From Proales similis (lineage: Eukaryota > Rotifera > Eurotatoria > Ploima > Proalidae), in the NCBI GenBank assembly GCA_019059635.1, contig JAGVRJ010000005.1, forward strand, positions 2,386,296-2,450,295: a stretch of DNA of 64,000 bases, read 5' to 3'. Positions 12,901 through 28,017 of the stretch are shown here, piece after piece. Numbering within the stretch: position 1 is the first letter of the stretch; every line of letters starts with the position of its first letter. The notes beneath the pieces were generated by a model. The model had not been told where the DNA came from. It did no database searches and saw only the letters and a list, made by a program, of their open reading frames with translations. The translations under genes were made by a program, and so were the position numbers.

Positions 12901-15094
12901 AAAAACCCCTGCAAAAACAATGGAACATGCGTGATGGATCCTATAAGCCCAAAAAGGTTTGGCTGTGCTTGCCCCGAAGGATTTCATGGAGATCTCTGCC
13001 AGAGTGGTATTTAAACCCTTAATTTTTTTTATTTCAGTTGCTTATATGAAAATCTTTTATTTTTTTTCCCAGTCACTCACATTTGCCAACGAAAAAATCC
13101 ATGTCTTAACTCAGGCGCCTGTATTGCAGCTCATAATGGTTCGAGTGAAGATTACGAATGTAAATGCGGCAATGGTTTCAGCGGCAAAAACTGTCAAACA
13201 AGTACCCAACTTAATTCTTTACTATTCTCAACGAATCGATATTTACCGCAGTTGTTTAAGGAATAACTCCTTGTTTGTCGAATCCATGCTTGAACGAAGG
13301 AAAGTGTCACGAGAAAAATATGGACTTCTTTTGTGAATGTTCAATGGGGTACCAAGGGAGAAGATGCGAGAAAGATGTGAACATTTGCTCGCTTGGAGTG
13401 TGTAAAAACAATGCAGAATGTGTTGATGGAAAAGGTGCCGATTACTCATGTATATGCCGAGAAGGATTTGCTGGGAAAACGTGCGAAAAGCTCATTAATC
13501 AATGTTCAAGTCATCCGTGCTTGAACGATGCAATTTGCGAGAATTTACCAGATGGTGGATACAAATGCTCTTGTTTACCAGGATTCAGTGGAACAAGATG
13601 CGAAATTCGTACTAAGAATTTGCCACTTGTAAACAAAATGACATCTTCAATTAACTCGGAAAAAGTTCTAGGAAATGGTTGCGAAAACTTTTGTTTCAAT
13701 AACTCCACCTGCAAAGTAAGATAGCTTCATGATATTTAATTCAAAAAAAGATTATTTTTTTATTTTTAAAGATCGAAAACGGAAAACCAAAATGTTTTTG
13801 CCAAGCTTTTCAAAGCGGAGAAAGATGTGAAAAGGTTTTAGGAAGCAACTGTTCCTCAACTATTTGCTATAATGGTGGCACATGTTTGAAAAACTTGAAT
13901 TTGTCGACAGTTGAGTGTCTTTGTACACCAGGTTTACAATCTTAGTGTACAATTCTGCAAAAATTTAATTAACTTCCAATTATTTTCTAGGCTACAGAGG
14001 GGCTAACTGTGAATACTCAATCCCATGCCAATCGAAAATGCTCAATTGCTTCAATAATGGTACTTGCTTGGTCAATCTGATTACCGGGAAACCTTTTTGT
14101 GAGTTTAAAATCTTCAAAAATCAAGTCTTCAGAGCAATCGGCTTATTTCATTGGCTAGGTGAATGCCCTGAAGGGTTTGCTGGTGACAACTGTCAAATGA
14201 TACTTGGAAATGACGCGAACGATACGCTTGGTAGGTCAACTTTCCATCTATTGTTGACCGTTTTTTTCTCCCAAGTACTGTCAGCCTCATGAACCCTCAA
14301 GTCTTCCCTTCCTCTTCAAATTTAAAAAATCTTTCTGAAGATTCTTTAACGCGCTAATTTATAGAGTAACTTTTAAAAGCGTTTTGTAGATAAGCAAAAC
14401 TTCTTTCTTTAATAAATTAAATCCTTGAACCTAAAACCAACAATACCGATGCTTCATACTGCTTCGAGCCCAATTTCTGCTTCTAAGGCTTCCTTTCATG
14501 AGGCTTTTAGTACATTAGATTACTTAAATTTAACTTAGAGAAATGCTTATTTTCTGCTTTTTTATAGTCGCGCTTTACTCTGCTTCAACTCTTTCGGCTT
14601 TGGACACCCTTTCCGCAATAGAATCATCTGAGAAAACGACTGTGCCTGACAGTGGAGTGTGGCTCATAGTCATCGTATTCGGATACATATTCGGCTTATT
14701 CCTAATTTTTGTTATCGTTTGGTTCATTTGGTATGGAACCTCACTTAAACGGCGCAATGATTTGATCAGCCCGAACGATCATACCTTAGACTCCTTACAA
14801 AATTCTCAATGCATGGGGCAGCACTTCTCTGCTTATCAAAGGAGTTTTCAATCAACATTGGCCAATAGAATTAATCCATCCATTCATTATGGTTTGACAC
14901 AATCCTCAATTTATTGTCCAATGATTAACAGCTCAAATAATATGCAGCAAGCTAAAGAAGGCTTAAGTATATATAGCAACAGTCAGAATGATATGAGCTC
15001 TAATAGCCAGTTCAAATTGAGCAACTCAAGTAGCCAGGTGCTCTTAGGCAGTGATCCTCCAGTACGCCATCCAATCAACTTGAGCCAAGGCTGA
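9901..15094 (+). CDS. DSL-family Notch ligand (Delta/Jagged-like), 1268 aa, single-pass membrane protein
   Basis: Cell-surface ligand that activates Notch on neighbouring cells. Exon 1 (9901-9957) encodes a signal peptide (about 19 residues). An N-terminal MNNL domain follows ([16 protein letters not shown]) at 10014-10572. The DSL domain is in 10630-10768 ([10 protein letters not shown], then [10 protein letters not shown]). About seventeen EGF repeats follow in 10840-14230, one with a calcium-binding DINEC start, mostly one per exon with phase-1 junctions. A non-EGF spacer of about 105 residues (11336-11640) splits the array after repeat 3, which itself lacks the usual C-terminal cysteines. 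The last exon, 14568-15094, has the transmembrane helix ([20 protein letters not shown]) and a Ser/Asn-rich cytoplasmic tail of about 120 residues. Twenty exons sum to 1269 codons with stop and no break. Delta usually has 8 EGFs and Jagged about 16; the number favours Jagged/Serrate but I see no VWC domain, so the subtype is open. Confidence 0.93.
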
Positions 15095-15108
15095 TTACTT
15101 TCTTATTC

Positions 15109-15114
15109 AATAAA
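15109..15114 (+). terminator. Poly(A) signal after the first Notch-ligand terminal exon
   Basis: AATAAA 15 bases after the stop codon at 15094. Its closeness suggests that transcripts using the 14568-15094 exon can end here, before the second candidate terminal exon at 15349. Confidence 0.5.
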
Positions 15115-15348
15115 TATTCTGTTTCTTTTCTTATTTAAGATGCGCTATCCTTCCTGCTTCTTCTTTTCCCAATGCCTGAATCATTTTTAAATAATTATTG
15201 TTGGTCCTTTTTTATTGGTTCTCTTTTTTATTTGGATCGCACTAAGTGTTGATAAAACGAGAAGAGCCCAGCTTTTGCTTGATTGATAGAACACCTTGTG
15301 TAAATAGATTCTTGTATAATTCATCTCGAGCTAAATAATGAACTAAAG

Positions 15349-15902
15349 ATCTTGGAGTGGACTGGAAACACAATAAGTTCGGAGATCGTCCTACAATAAA
15401 AACACAAACCAAAAACCCCTTAGAAGGCTATGAATCGGATAAGTTCTTACTTAAGATACCAGTTGAGCTAAAGCGCAAAAATTTCGCTTCGACAGACACA
15501 AAAAACGGGACAAAATTTTTTGGCCAAGAAGCAATAGACTATATTACCATCACCACTGGTCGACCAAATTTGATTTTGGAAGAAGAAAAACCAATCAATG
15601 AGCAGATTTATGGTGCAAACGTTAGCTATTTCAATAATTCCTATTCTAAAAAAAACTATCAAGAGCCTACTTCTATTGATCTAAATTTAACCAAAAATGT
15701 AGATACCACAAAGAATCAACCTAGGGAACAATTGTCTGTATTAACGCTAAGTGCTCTATTAGCATGTATCTACGCATTTGCGTTAATATTGGCGCTTATA
15801 TGGATTATTTGGATTTACATCAAAAAGAGGACAGGTGGACGTAAATTTTGCCAGTACATTCATAGAGATATTCATACAGACTCGATAGAATCAATAGAAT
15901 GA
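15349..15902 (+). CDS. Probable alternative last exon of the Notch ligand (second transmembrane tail)
   Basis: Open frame of 184 codons with no usable ATG: an in-frame TGA lies at 15339-15341 and an AG acceptor at 15347-15348. Read from 15349, it needs a phase-1 donor. The last EGF exon of the Notch ligand (ending 14230) supplies exactly that, giving 1278 codons with stop. It encodes about 130 hydrophilic, asparagine-rich residues, one transmembrane helix (ALLACIYAFALILALIWIIW) with a stop-transfer YIKKR, and a short tail of about 25 residues. The layout resembles the tail of the 14568 exon (helix ending WFIW plus basic residues), but the sequence differs. AATAAA sites follow at 15921-15926 and 15962-15967. 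Alternative: the last exon of a separate gene whose other exons I cannot find. Confidence 0.6.
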
Positions 15903-16289
15903 TATTTAAATGCAAACCATTGAATAAAACAAGTCGATATTAACTACGATTTAAAGGCTTTAATAAAATATTGATTAAATCAGACTTTGAAATTTAAAAA
16001 ATGTGTTAATGGATGCCCAATAGGAGTGGAAAATAACTATTAACCTCGCTCACTCACTCCCTTAACCTGAACGATTCGCTCAAACTATTGCTTTTTACGC
16101 TTTTCGGTGTGAAAGTATATACATCTATTTCATGGATTAGCTGATAAAATATAAGTGTTCAAGTTAGGAGTCTATCCTAATAATCGTTAGCACATTATTA
16201 AAAAGTATTTATTCTCTAGCACGTAATCAAAGGGGAATTAACTTAAAAAAGTGACTAAAATGGAAAAAAAGAAACTTAGGAGTAGAAGA
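15903..16289. other. Intergenic between convergent genes
   Basis: Contains AATAAA for the upstream + strand exon, then plain AT-rich DNA up to the minus-strand ORF. Nothing else was recognised. Confidence 0.4.
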
Positions 16290-16835
16290 TTAAATGTACC
16301 AAACTTTGAAGCCAAGTTGGTCGTGGAATCCTTGACAGCCTAAGCTAAAAGTTGAAATATAAGCCAGTTGATCGCACTTGTTGTTTGAGGCAATTGCAGG
16401 CGATGGTTTCGATAAGGGTTTAATTCGAGTGTTGTTTTTCCGCCGCATTGGTGTGATTAGTTCCACTCTTTTTCTATGTTTTCCAACTATCTTGTTGCAT
16501 TTTTTGAGAAGTATTTTCTCTCTCTGTCGTTGTTTTATTTGCCGAATTGGAGTCGAGGTTCTTGAAGAACTTTTAGAATTTTGCTCATTAAAAGTTTTTG
16601 AGTTGGAAATCGAAAATTCGCTGAGAATGCTCGAATGGCCATCGGGTTTTGTGAAAATTCTAAATTTTTCCTTTTCTTCTTGACCAAGTCTCAAAACTGA
16701 ACCAAGGCGCAGCAGTTCGAGATGCTTTCTTTTGATTCGGATCCGCATGGCATGTAACCGTTGTTTGAATCCTTTAGATGTTATAGCATCTTTAACACCA
16801 AGTTTGAAATTCTGGGTTGTGTTAAGATTTTTCAT
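16290..16835 (-). CDS. Hypothetical basic protein, 181 aa, single exon
   Basis: I do not recognise a family. The ORF starts at an ATG (16835-16833) and is uninterrupted. It is rich in lysine and arginine, with clusters such as RLHAMRIRIKRKHLELL, IRQIKQRQREKIL and KHRKRVELITPMRRKNN, and a Ser/Thr-rich middle. It has no signal peptide, membrane segment or cysteine pattern. The composition suggests a nuclear or nucleolar RNA/DNA-associated protein; that is inference only. The length and coherent composition in AT-rich DNA make it better than chance, but its opposite strand is also partly open, so it could be spurious. Confidence 0.4.
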   Translation of the reverse strand: MKNLNTTQNFKLGVKDAITSKGFKQRLHAMRIRIKRKHLELLRLGSVLRLGQEEKEKFRIFTKPDGHSSILSEFSISNSKTFNEQNSKSSSRTSTPIRQIKQRQREKILLKKCNKIVGKHRKRVELITPMRRKNNTRIKPLSKPSPAIASNNKCDQLAYISTFSLGCQGFHDQLGFKVWYI

Positions 16836-19592
16836 CTTTCAAACGATTTTTAATAATTATCTAAAAAAAGTAAAGGTAAAAGTTATTAGTCTTTTCTTAA
16901 ATGCGATTACAATGAATAGAAGAGGACATTTTTATCTAATGCAGATTGACTGGGTTTAACAGTCAATCGTTAAATAAGCGGACTGACGAAATATTAAAAC
17001 GCGGAACCGACTGAGGAACACACCAAGTCGTTCAAGGAAGTAAAGCTGATACGCCTTATTTACTTTACAAGCTCGGACGACTAACACCTATATGGCTTCT
17101 GTAAAGATCAAACACTGACAGAGTAGAGGATTTCGGGATGCACTTTCCCGGCTTGTAATCTTCCATTTTAACTGTGAATGATGCTGTTTCTTTCACAAGA
17201 ACACAAATATTTGTAGATGAACTTGCTAAGAGCGGCTTGTGTCTTAGCCGGCTTAGACGACAAGGTGAGGAAATGTTTAACAAGTTAATTAGAAGCACGC
17301 GGACACAATTAAGGAGAGGAAAGTTTAAATAAGACTTAAAAAAGCGGTTTGCGTCTTTGTGATTCGTGCTAGGAGATAATAAAAGGCGCGTTAAATGTAT
17401 GAAAAAAAGCCAGACACACATTTCCAATCACGGCCTCATTTAGAACTAATGAAAACATGGTCCAGAGGCGCCATAATTGAAACTGTTTCTTTAAGTATTT
17501 ATGATCTCCCTCTTCATGCCGCCAGGTCTAGACCATTTGAGGTGTAGACGGCATCAGAAAGCTGAGCGTTTTTTCAGGTTGTATTCTTAATAGCCCAACG
17601 AAGAGTGCTTTGTTGCGTGATAATTGCTGAATTGAGGTAAAATTCACCCGGTATACTATTTAATTGTTTACGGGAAAAACTCTACTGAAAGTCTGTTTTG
17701 GTTATGCAAGTCATGCGCTCTTATACTTAGATATCAAATGATTATAAGGCGTAACCGCAATTGTCATGTTCTTACCGAATGCTGTTGGAGAACTATTACT
17801 AGAAGATAAAAATTGCTAAGTTAATCTATGCAATGAAGGTTCGCTAAAGCTTATAATCATGAAGTCTTCCGTCAGGTGATTAAGAGGTATCCACTCAAGT
17901 CCTTTTGTGCTAATGTTTTTTTCATGCCTGCTGAATTCTGTAGTTGCTTTTGGGATTTGCTCTCAGAGCACTCCAAAGTCTTTTTAGAAGTATATTTCCA
18001 TTAGATTTCTCACGGCTAATAAAAAATCTAACCTTTAAACAGCTCTCTTTGTTTACAAGGTTCATGATATCTTAGAAGAAATTGTAACAAATCAGTTGCT
18101 CCTAGTCGCTTCTTATAATCCAAACCAAGAGCCAGGTCTCACTTTTGGCTCATATCAACTGTTTCTTTGTTTATATCGACAAGAGTTTAATTATTTGAAG
18201 AAACACGTCAACACCACTGATTGTCGAAAAGTATTGTCTTGATTGTCGGCCGTCATAGACGAGAACACACGAGGTGTGAGACTTGTCTGAGAGGAATACT
18301 TAGCCCACACATGGGCTCTCGAAAACTCATTGAATGAGCTGTTGTGCGAAATAGCGCCGAGGATCATGTGCAGATCATGTCGAAGTGCGAAAGCACGTTG
18401 CTGTTGGTTATTGAGCTCGGAACATATATTTGTTTATAAAAATAGAGCATACAAAGATGTAGAAAACAAGTAATATAGAGACTAAATTCCTATTTAATTA
18501 AGGCCGGATGCAATAGTGCTGCTTTTATATCCCTCTCTGATGGCACTCGGTTCGAACTTGTCTGCTTTGAAAAATAAACCTGTTGAAAATGAATCTTATC
18601 CTGCAGTTGAGAAAGACCGCCAGACCAAATACTGCTGCGATTATCGCACTGATCGAACCCTCAAATAAAATAAGGCGAAAAGGCATGTATGAAGTCTAAA
18701 CCCAGAGCATAAGTGCGGTGCACCACTTAATCTCTTCTGGTTGACTTGTTTTTGGATAAGTCGCACTATCATACAGATGCTAACAAGAACAAAACATAGA
18801 AGACTGCGTCTATGGTCAAGACAGTATGCTAAATAAACAGCCAACGACATGAAAAAATAAATAAAATAGGAGGAATCATACTGAGTCGGCATGATCAGAG
18901 AAGATTGATGATCAGAGCGATTCTGAATTACCTAATAGGAGAGGATAAATGGAGCATCTCTTCGATAACCACTTTTTGGTTGGGTTATTGTTTTGCGTAA
19001 CGATTAAGGGAAGCCGGTCATCAGCCGATTAAAACCCTAAGACAGCTGCGCCAACTTAAGAGCCGAATTTAAGCAGGGATTGCTTAATTTTTCTATTATA
19101 TTATTCCTAGATTCTAGTGAAAGCAGCTGATGCTTATCGGAAATTGAGCATGATTTTGAGCTCGATAATTCTGGAGGCAATCTTTCCCTCACACTTATTT
19201 GAAGATTGAATCAATTGGCTCAGGTAGAAAATATTTTAAGTGCACCAAATTAAAATTCCTGGTCGAGATAACTATTCCGTCTTCTAGCTCATGATTCCTG
19301 GCCCGTTTAGGATGGTTTTCTGTGAATCATATTTTACGCTTGCCCAAACATATTTATTACCATTTTACGCCAATCTTTCACTTCAATTGTATTTTGTCCA
19401 CTCAGAATCAGGATTCTAAATTGATTTTCTCACCGCTATTATAAGACGACTGGGTGTTTTGTTTTATGAATGAGTGGGAAATCTTGGCTACAGGCTGGAT
19501 TTTATTCAGTTAAGATTGATGCAAAATGATTTCATTTTCTCATATCTTTCACAGTCCTTAAACGAAAAAGCGGTTAAAAAGAGAGCTACTAT
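16836..19592. other. Intergenic, no gene recognised
   Basis: AT-rich spacer of 2.7 kb. The largest minus-strand ORFs (17065-17427, 18641-18892) have no recognisable domains and no consistent splice context. No LTR, transposase or repeat from the right half of the window is seen here. Confidence 0.45.
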
Positions 19593-24432
<4,840 letters not shown>

Positions 24433-24791
24433 TTTGATCGCCACAAAATCATTTGTAGTAGTATCACCTAAAACCCTTTCGAACCTTTTTGATTTTCATC
24501 CAATCTATTCACTTCAGATTTAGTTATCTTTTAAGCTTCTCTAAAGAGCTGTAAATTATCAATAGATGCCATTTACTGCTAGTCATGAGCAGAGACCTCA
24601 AGCTTACCAAAAATTAGCTCAGAGGTTTTATTGGCTCCTTTCAAATTCAATTCCATAGCGAACCTTTTCTTAATAAATAAAATGATGAAAGCCCACAAAC
24701 TTTCAGCAATCTTATTTTATTTTCATTAACTTATCAAACAGTTAAAATCCGCGCAAATATTCTTTTCATCCTAAAGCAATATGTTAATAGA
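24433..24791. other. Intergenic / AP2M1 3' UTR
   Basis: Contains the AP2M1 3' UTR with an AATAAA at about 24676 and the short upstream region of the next gene. No other feature was seen. Confidence 0.4.
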
Positions 24792-25374
24792 ATGAGCGAA
24801 AAAAAAAGGGGAAAATTCTATAGTCCAGAGTATAACTCCTCTCTCAAGCTGATAAAAGATTTGAATGACTTAAAAATCAACGCAAATGAAGTTCAACTAT
24901 CCGAGCAAGAGCTTGAAAAAATTAACGAAAAGGTTTTTTCCAATTTTTAAATTTTTATGTGAGAAATTTTAGGTAAAAATGATTGTTTTTTATTTAAAGG
25001 CTTCAAACAAACTTAATCAGAACTGCCCCATTTTTCAAGGCCTAGTCCCGGTCGAACCAGACCAAAATCAACTAATGAAGTCCATTGAAATGCAAAACAA
25101 GGCACAAAAACTGAAGTCAAATACGTATCTCATCAAGGTTGTAACCATCAAGTCCATGCTGATATCTCTGCTATTTTTAATAATCCATGTGTACTTTATT
25201 TGGCTATTTAAGGAAAAAAATTACGCGCCGGATATTATGGAGTTCTTTCCAAATGACTTTGCCAAAGAGTTCACTGAATATCATCCGGGCATCAAGCCTC
25301 AAATATTTACCCTAGACTCTGCCCCAGAGACGGTTGGCAATCAACTCTTAGAGAATTATTTTGCATGGAACTAA
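24792..25374 (+). CDS. Hypothetical single-pass membrane protein, 171 aa
   Basis: I do not recognise a family. Two exons (24792-24932 and 25000-25374) joined by a 67-base GT-AG intron give 172 codons with stop. The hydrophilic N-terminal half starts MSEKKRGKFYSPEYNSSLK and contains charged helices. One transmembrane segment lies at roughly residues 107-122 (SMLISLLFLIIHVYFIWLF). It is followed by an acidic/aromatic C-terminal domain (MEFFPNDFAKEFTEYHPGI). There is no signal peptide, so it may be a signal-anchor or tail-domain protein. The consistent intron and the membrane architecture support it as real. Confidence 0.6.
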
Positions 25375-26264
25375 ATTTCCAGGTGGATCTGCGTATTTTA
25401 CACTTGGAAATTTCGTACGTGACAATAAATGCGAGCTTGTGTGGTGTAAAAAAATGCTATAATCCAAGTCAGCAGGGAGGACTGTTAAAACCTGTTACTC
25501 TTTGAGTCCTTCAAAAAATAAAGCTTCATTGAACTGACTTTGCAAAAGGAATAGAAGCAGTATATAATTAATTCACTCAAACTCATAAATCGATTCTCAA
25601 ACCGCCCTTCGAGTAGAGAGAAATACTCAGAAGGGAATTATGGCAAGTCTCGATTAATTTGCTCATCGACTAGGCAAATAGCACTAGATCAAATGCGAAA
25701 TACTCTCTTATGTCGACTCGTTAAACACAAGAGCGAGCGGAGGATCGATGTTTGATTCAGATAATGTCTGACGTTTAAATTGATAGGTTCAAGTACCAAG
25801 TGTCGATTAACCTTATTCATATTTGCATTTCCTTATTATGCGCCTCTACTGGTAACGCAGGAGCTAGAGAGCTTGATTTTAGTTCATTTAGCTTGGCCTT
25901 AAATAAACAAAAATAGCTCGATTAAATTGGTTTCTTAACCAGATCAGCCGGAAGCGATTTCACAAAAATTAAATCTATAGACATATTTTAAGATCATAAA
26001 ACTAACTTGATGATTTAGCTCTTTTAACTTCGCATTAGATTTCATCAAACTGTAATTTTTTTTCTTTTTAAGAAGAAAAATACTTACATTTTTATACATT
26101 TCTATATTTGGGAGCATATGTTCAAAACAGGCAGTTCTAAAGTGTTTAAATCTCCATCGTTAGGCTGAGGATCTCCTCACAAAAGAATCAAGAATGGTAA
26201 TTAGCTTAAGTGTTTAAATTAAGGTATAAAACTAAGCAATCAAAATATTTATTAATAGCTGACT
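25375..26264. other. Intergenic, no gene recognised
   Basis: AT-rich spacer with many short inverted stretches and stop codons in all frames. It includes the 3' end of the preceding gene (AATAAA near 25517) and the promoter of the next. No repeat was identified. Confidence 0.4.
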
Positions 26265-26815
26265 ATGGCCGAATTGATGTCCGAAACGGGCACAATTCAA
26301 GCTGAATACAAAGTAGTTAATTTAACAGCCAAGCAAAATCTAATTCTAGCATTAATGAGCTTGCTCAATCTTATCCAATTTGGACTTCAAATACAATATG
26401 TCCTGATAACTGGTAATGCAGTTTTTTGTCTTGCTACTATTTTTTTGGCACCAATAAATATTTCAGCAATATTTCTGGCACTCAGCATTAGTAAGTTCTG
26501 ATGAAATAGCCATTCATTTCTCAATTTATGACAATTCTACCGAAATTCAAAAATTTAGACCTCACAAATGAAGTTGAAAGTCGATTCAAACTCGGAACCT
26601 GGGCTACTAGGCTTCTTACCGTCGGCCTCATTCCTTTCGCAAATTCAATAGCCCTAAACGTCTTGTACATGTACGAGTGCTACGCATACTTTTCATTCTC
26701 TGGTGAAGAATTAAATTCATGCAGAAATATCAATTATAATATAACTTTATTGATGCTTAATCTCTTCACTTTTATTTTAAATCTTTTGTTCTGCGTTCCT
26801 TTTAATTTGAACTAA
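26265..26815 (+). CDS. Hypothetical four-helix membrane protein, 160 aa
   Basis: Two exons (26265-26490 and 26559-26815) joined at phase 1 by a 68-base intron give 161 codons with stop. Hydrophobic segments lie near residues 27-47, 52-73, 92-110 and 135-155, consistent with four transmembrane helices and short loops. The second extracellular-like loop has two cysteines (YECYAYFSF, LNSCRNIN) and an N-glycosylation site. There is no CCG motif, so it is not a classical tetraspanin, and no W-GLW-C-C claudin motif. The family is unknown. Confidence 0.55.
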
Positions 26816-26987
26816 ACCAATTGGACAGGCGTTTAATCAAAATTTACAAAAATTCAAATTTTTTAAGTTTCTCTTTGTTGTTTTTAAATAGAAAATCGAA
26901 ACATAAGAAACTTTTCTTCAGTGTTACAATAGCGGAGTTACTTTGAAGGAGTATTCGGTTTGAATTTAGCTATAAGCAAGTTAATAT

Positions 26988-27805
26988 TCAGTTTTGGTTA
27001 GCTGTCACTTTTCCAAAAGTTCCATCCTCTGATTTTGAATTTGTTTTTACTAATTCAGATATAATACTCTTTCTCTTTAGCCTTTTTTGCAAGTTTTTTC
27101 TCTGTTTTTGTAGGGCATCTTTAATTAAAATCTGCTTAAGTTGGCATTTAAGAATTGTTTCATCTCTTTTCAAGAGTTGGACGTAAGTTCCTCCGGGTGT
27201 TCGTTTCCGAGAACCGTCCTTTTCGATGGAATTCACAATTCAAAAAATAAAAAAGATCGGTTTTAGTGTTTTTTTACCGATGTTGGAAGTCCGCCTCGTT
27301 CCAAGAGATCTTCCGTGGCATACAAAAGCTGAAGCGATTTTAATTTTCCTAAAACTTTGACACAGCGTCGAATAAGATCAAGGTTTGTCTCTCTTAAATT
27401 TTTTGCTATCTCTCGTGCGACTGCCTCGTCTGAATCATGCTCGCTTGCTTTAATATGGGTTCTTGATTTCTGCTCATCAAAAGTAACTTTTGCTCCAAGT
27501 CTCTCAATTAATTGTGAGTTTTGTCGAGTTGGTATGGTTAAATTCACCAAATTCGGATCCAACAAAGATGAAAGACTGACTGAGTGCGCACTTTTTAAAG
27601 CTGATTTACCAATTAAATTTTTTTCCCTTTTGAAATCATGTTTGGCTGGCTTATCATAGTCATACGCTTCAACTCCTCTGTCCATATGGACTCGTTCTTC
27701 CATAGTTTTTTCAAAATCAATCGTCTTAACTGACTCACATAGGCTTTCTTCCTGCAATACATCACTCCAAATCGACAATTTTTTTTGATTAAAATTCATG
27801 GCCAA
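26988..27805 (-). CDS. PHAX: PHAX, phosphorylated adaptor for RNA export, 252 aa
   Basis: Nuclear adaptor linking capped U snRNA and the cap-binding complex to CRM1 for export. Two minus-strand exons (27805-27278 and 27218-26988) join exactly at the conserved motif LERGGLPTS/DGSRKRTPGGTYVQLLK. The RNA_GG_bind domain covers roughly residues 128-200: VAREIAKNLRETNLDLIRRC, VLGKLKSLQLLYATEDLLERGG, RKRTPGG. The N-terminus is short and acidic, with a potential leucine-rich export-like stretch. The C-terminus is lysine-rich (LQKQRKNLQKRLKRKS). It is shorter than vertebrate PHAX (about 390 residues); the missing length is in the low-conservation N-terminal part. The ATG at 27805 is the first in the open frame. 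Confidence 0.9.
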
Positions 27806-28017
27806 TCTCTTGACTTATATAGTTAAGGCAGGTTGAAAATAAAGGATTATAAATTTTATTATTTTAGTTTCGTTTAAGTATATGATGTCTTCTTGTCTTG
27901 CATATTTGAATCTATAAGGAGCATAATTATTTAAATGTTAAGTTTTTAATCCTCATAAATAAGGGAAGCGTTGATGAAAATAAAAAGAGTGAAAGAGAAA
28001 ATTACAAAAGCCTTGAA
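27806..28017. promoter_or_regulatory. Shared divergent promoter region, PHAX / IP3 receptor
   Basis: Only 212 bases lie between the PHAX ATG (minus) and the IP3 receptor ATG (plus), so both transcription starts must fall within or very near it. The sequence is AT-rich with no recognised core motif. Confidence 0.45.

Noticed and set aside
17065-17427. 120-residue minus-strand ORF in the 16.8-19.6 kb gap
   Set aside because: No domain, no plausible promoter or splice context, unremarkable composition.
18227-18300. Imperfect palindrome with AAGTATT...AATACTT arms as a MITE or structured RNA
   Set aside because: Only short arms pair; no target duplication or second copy in the window.
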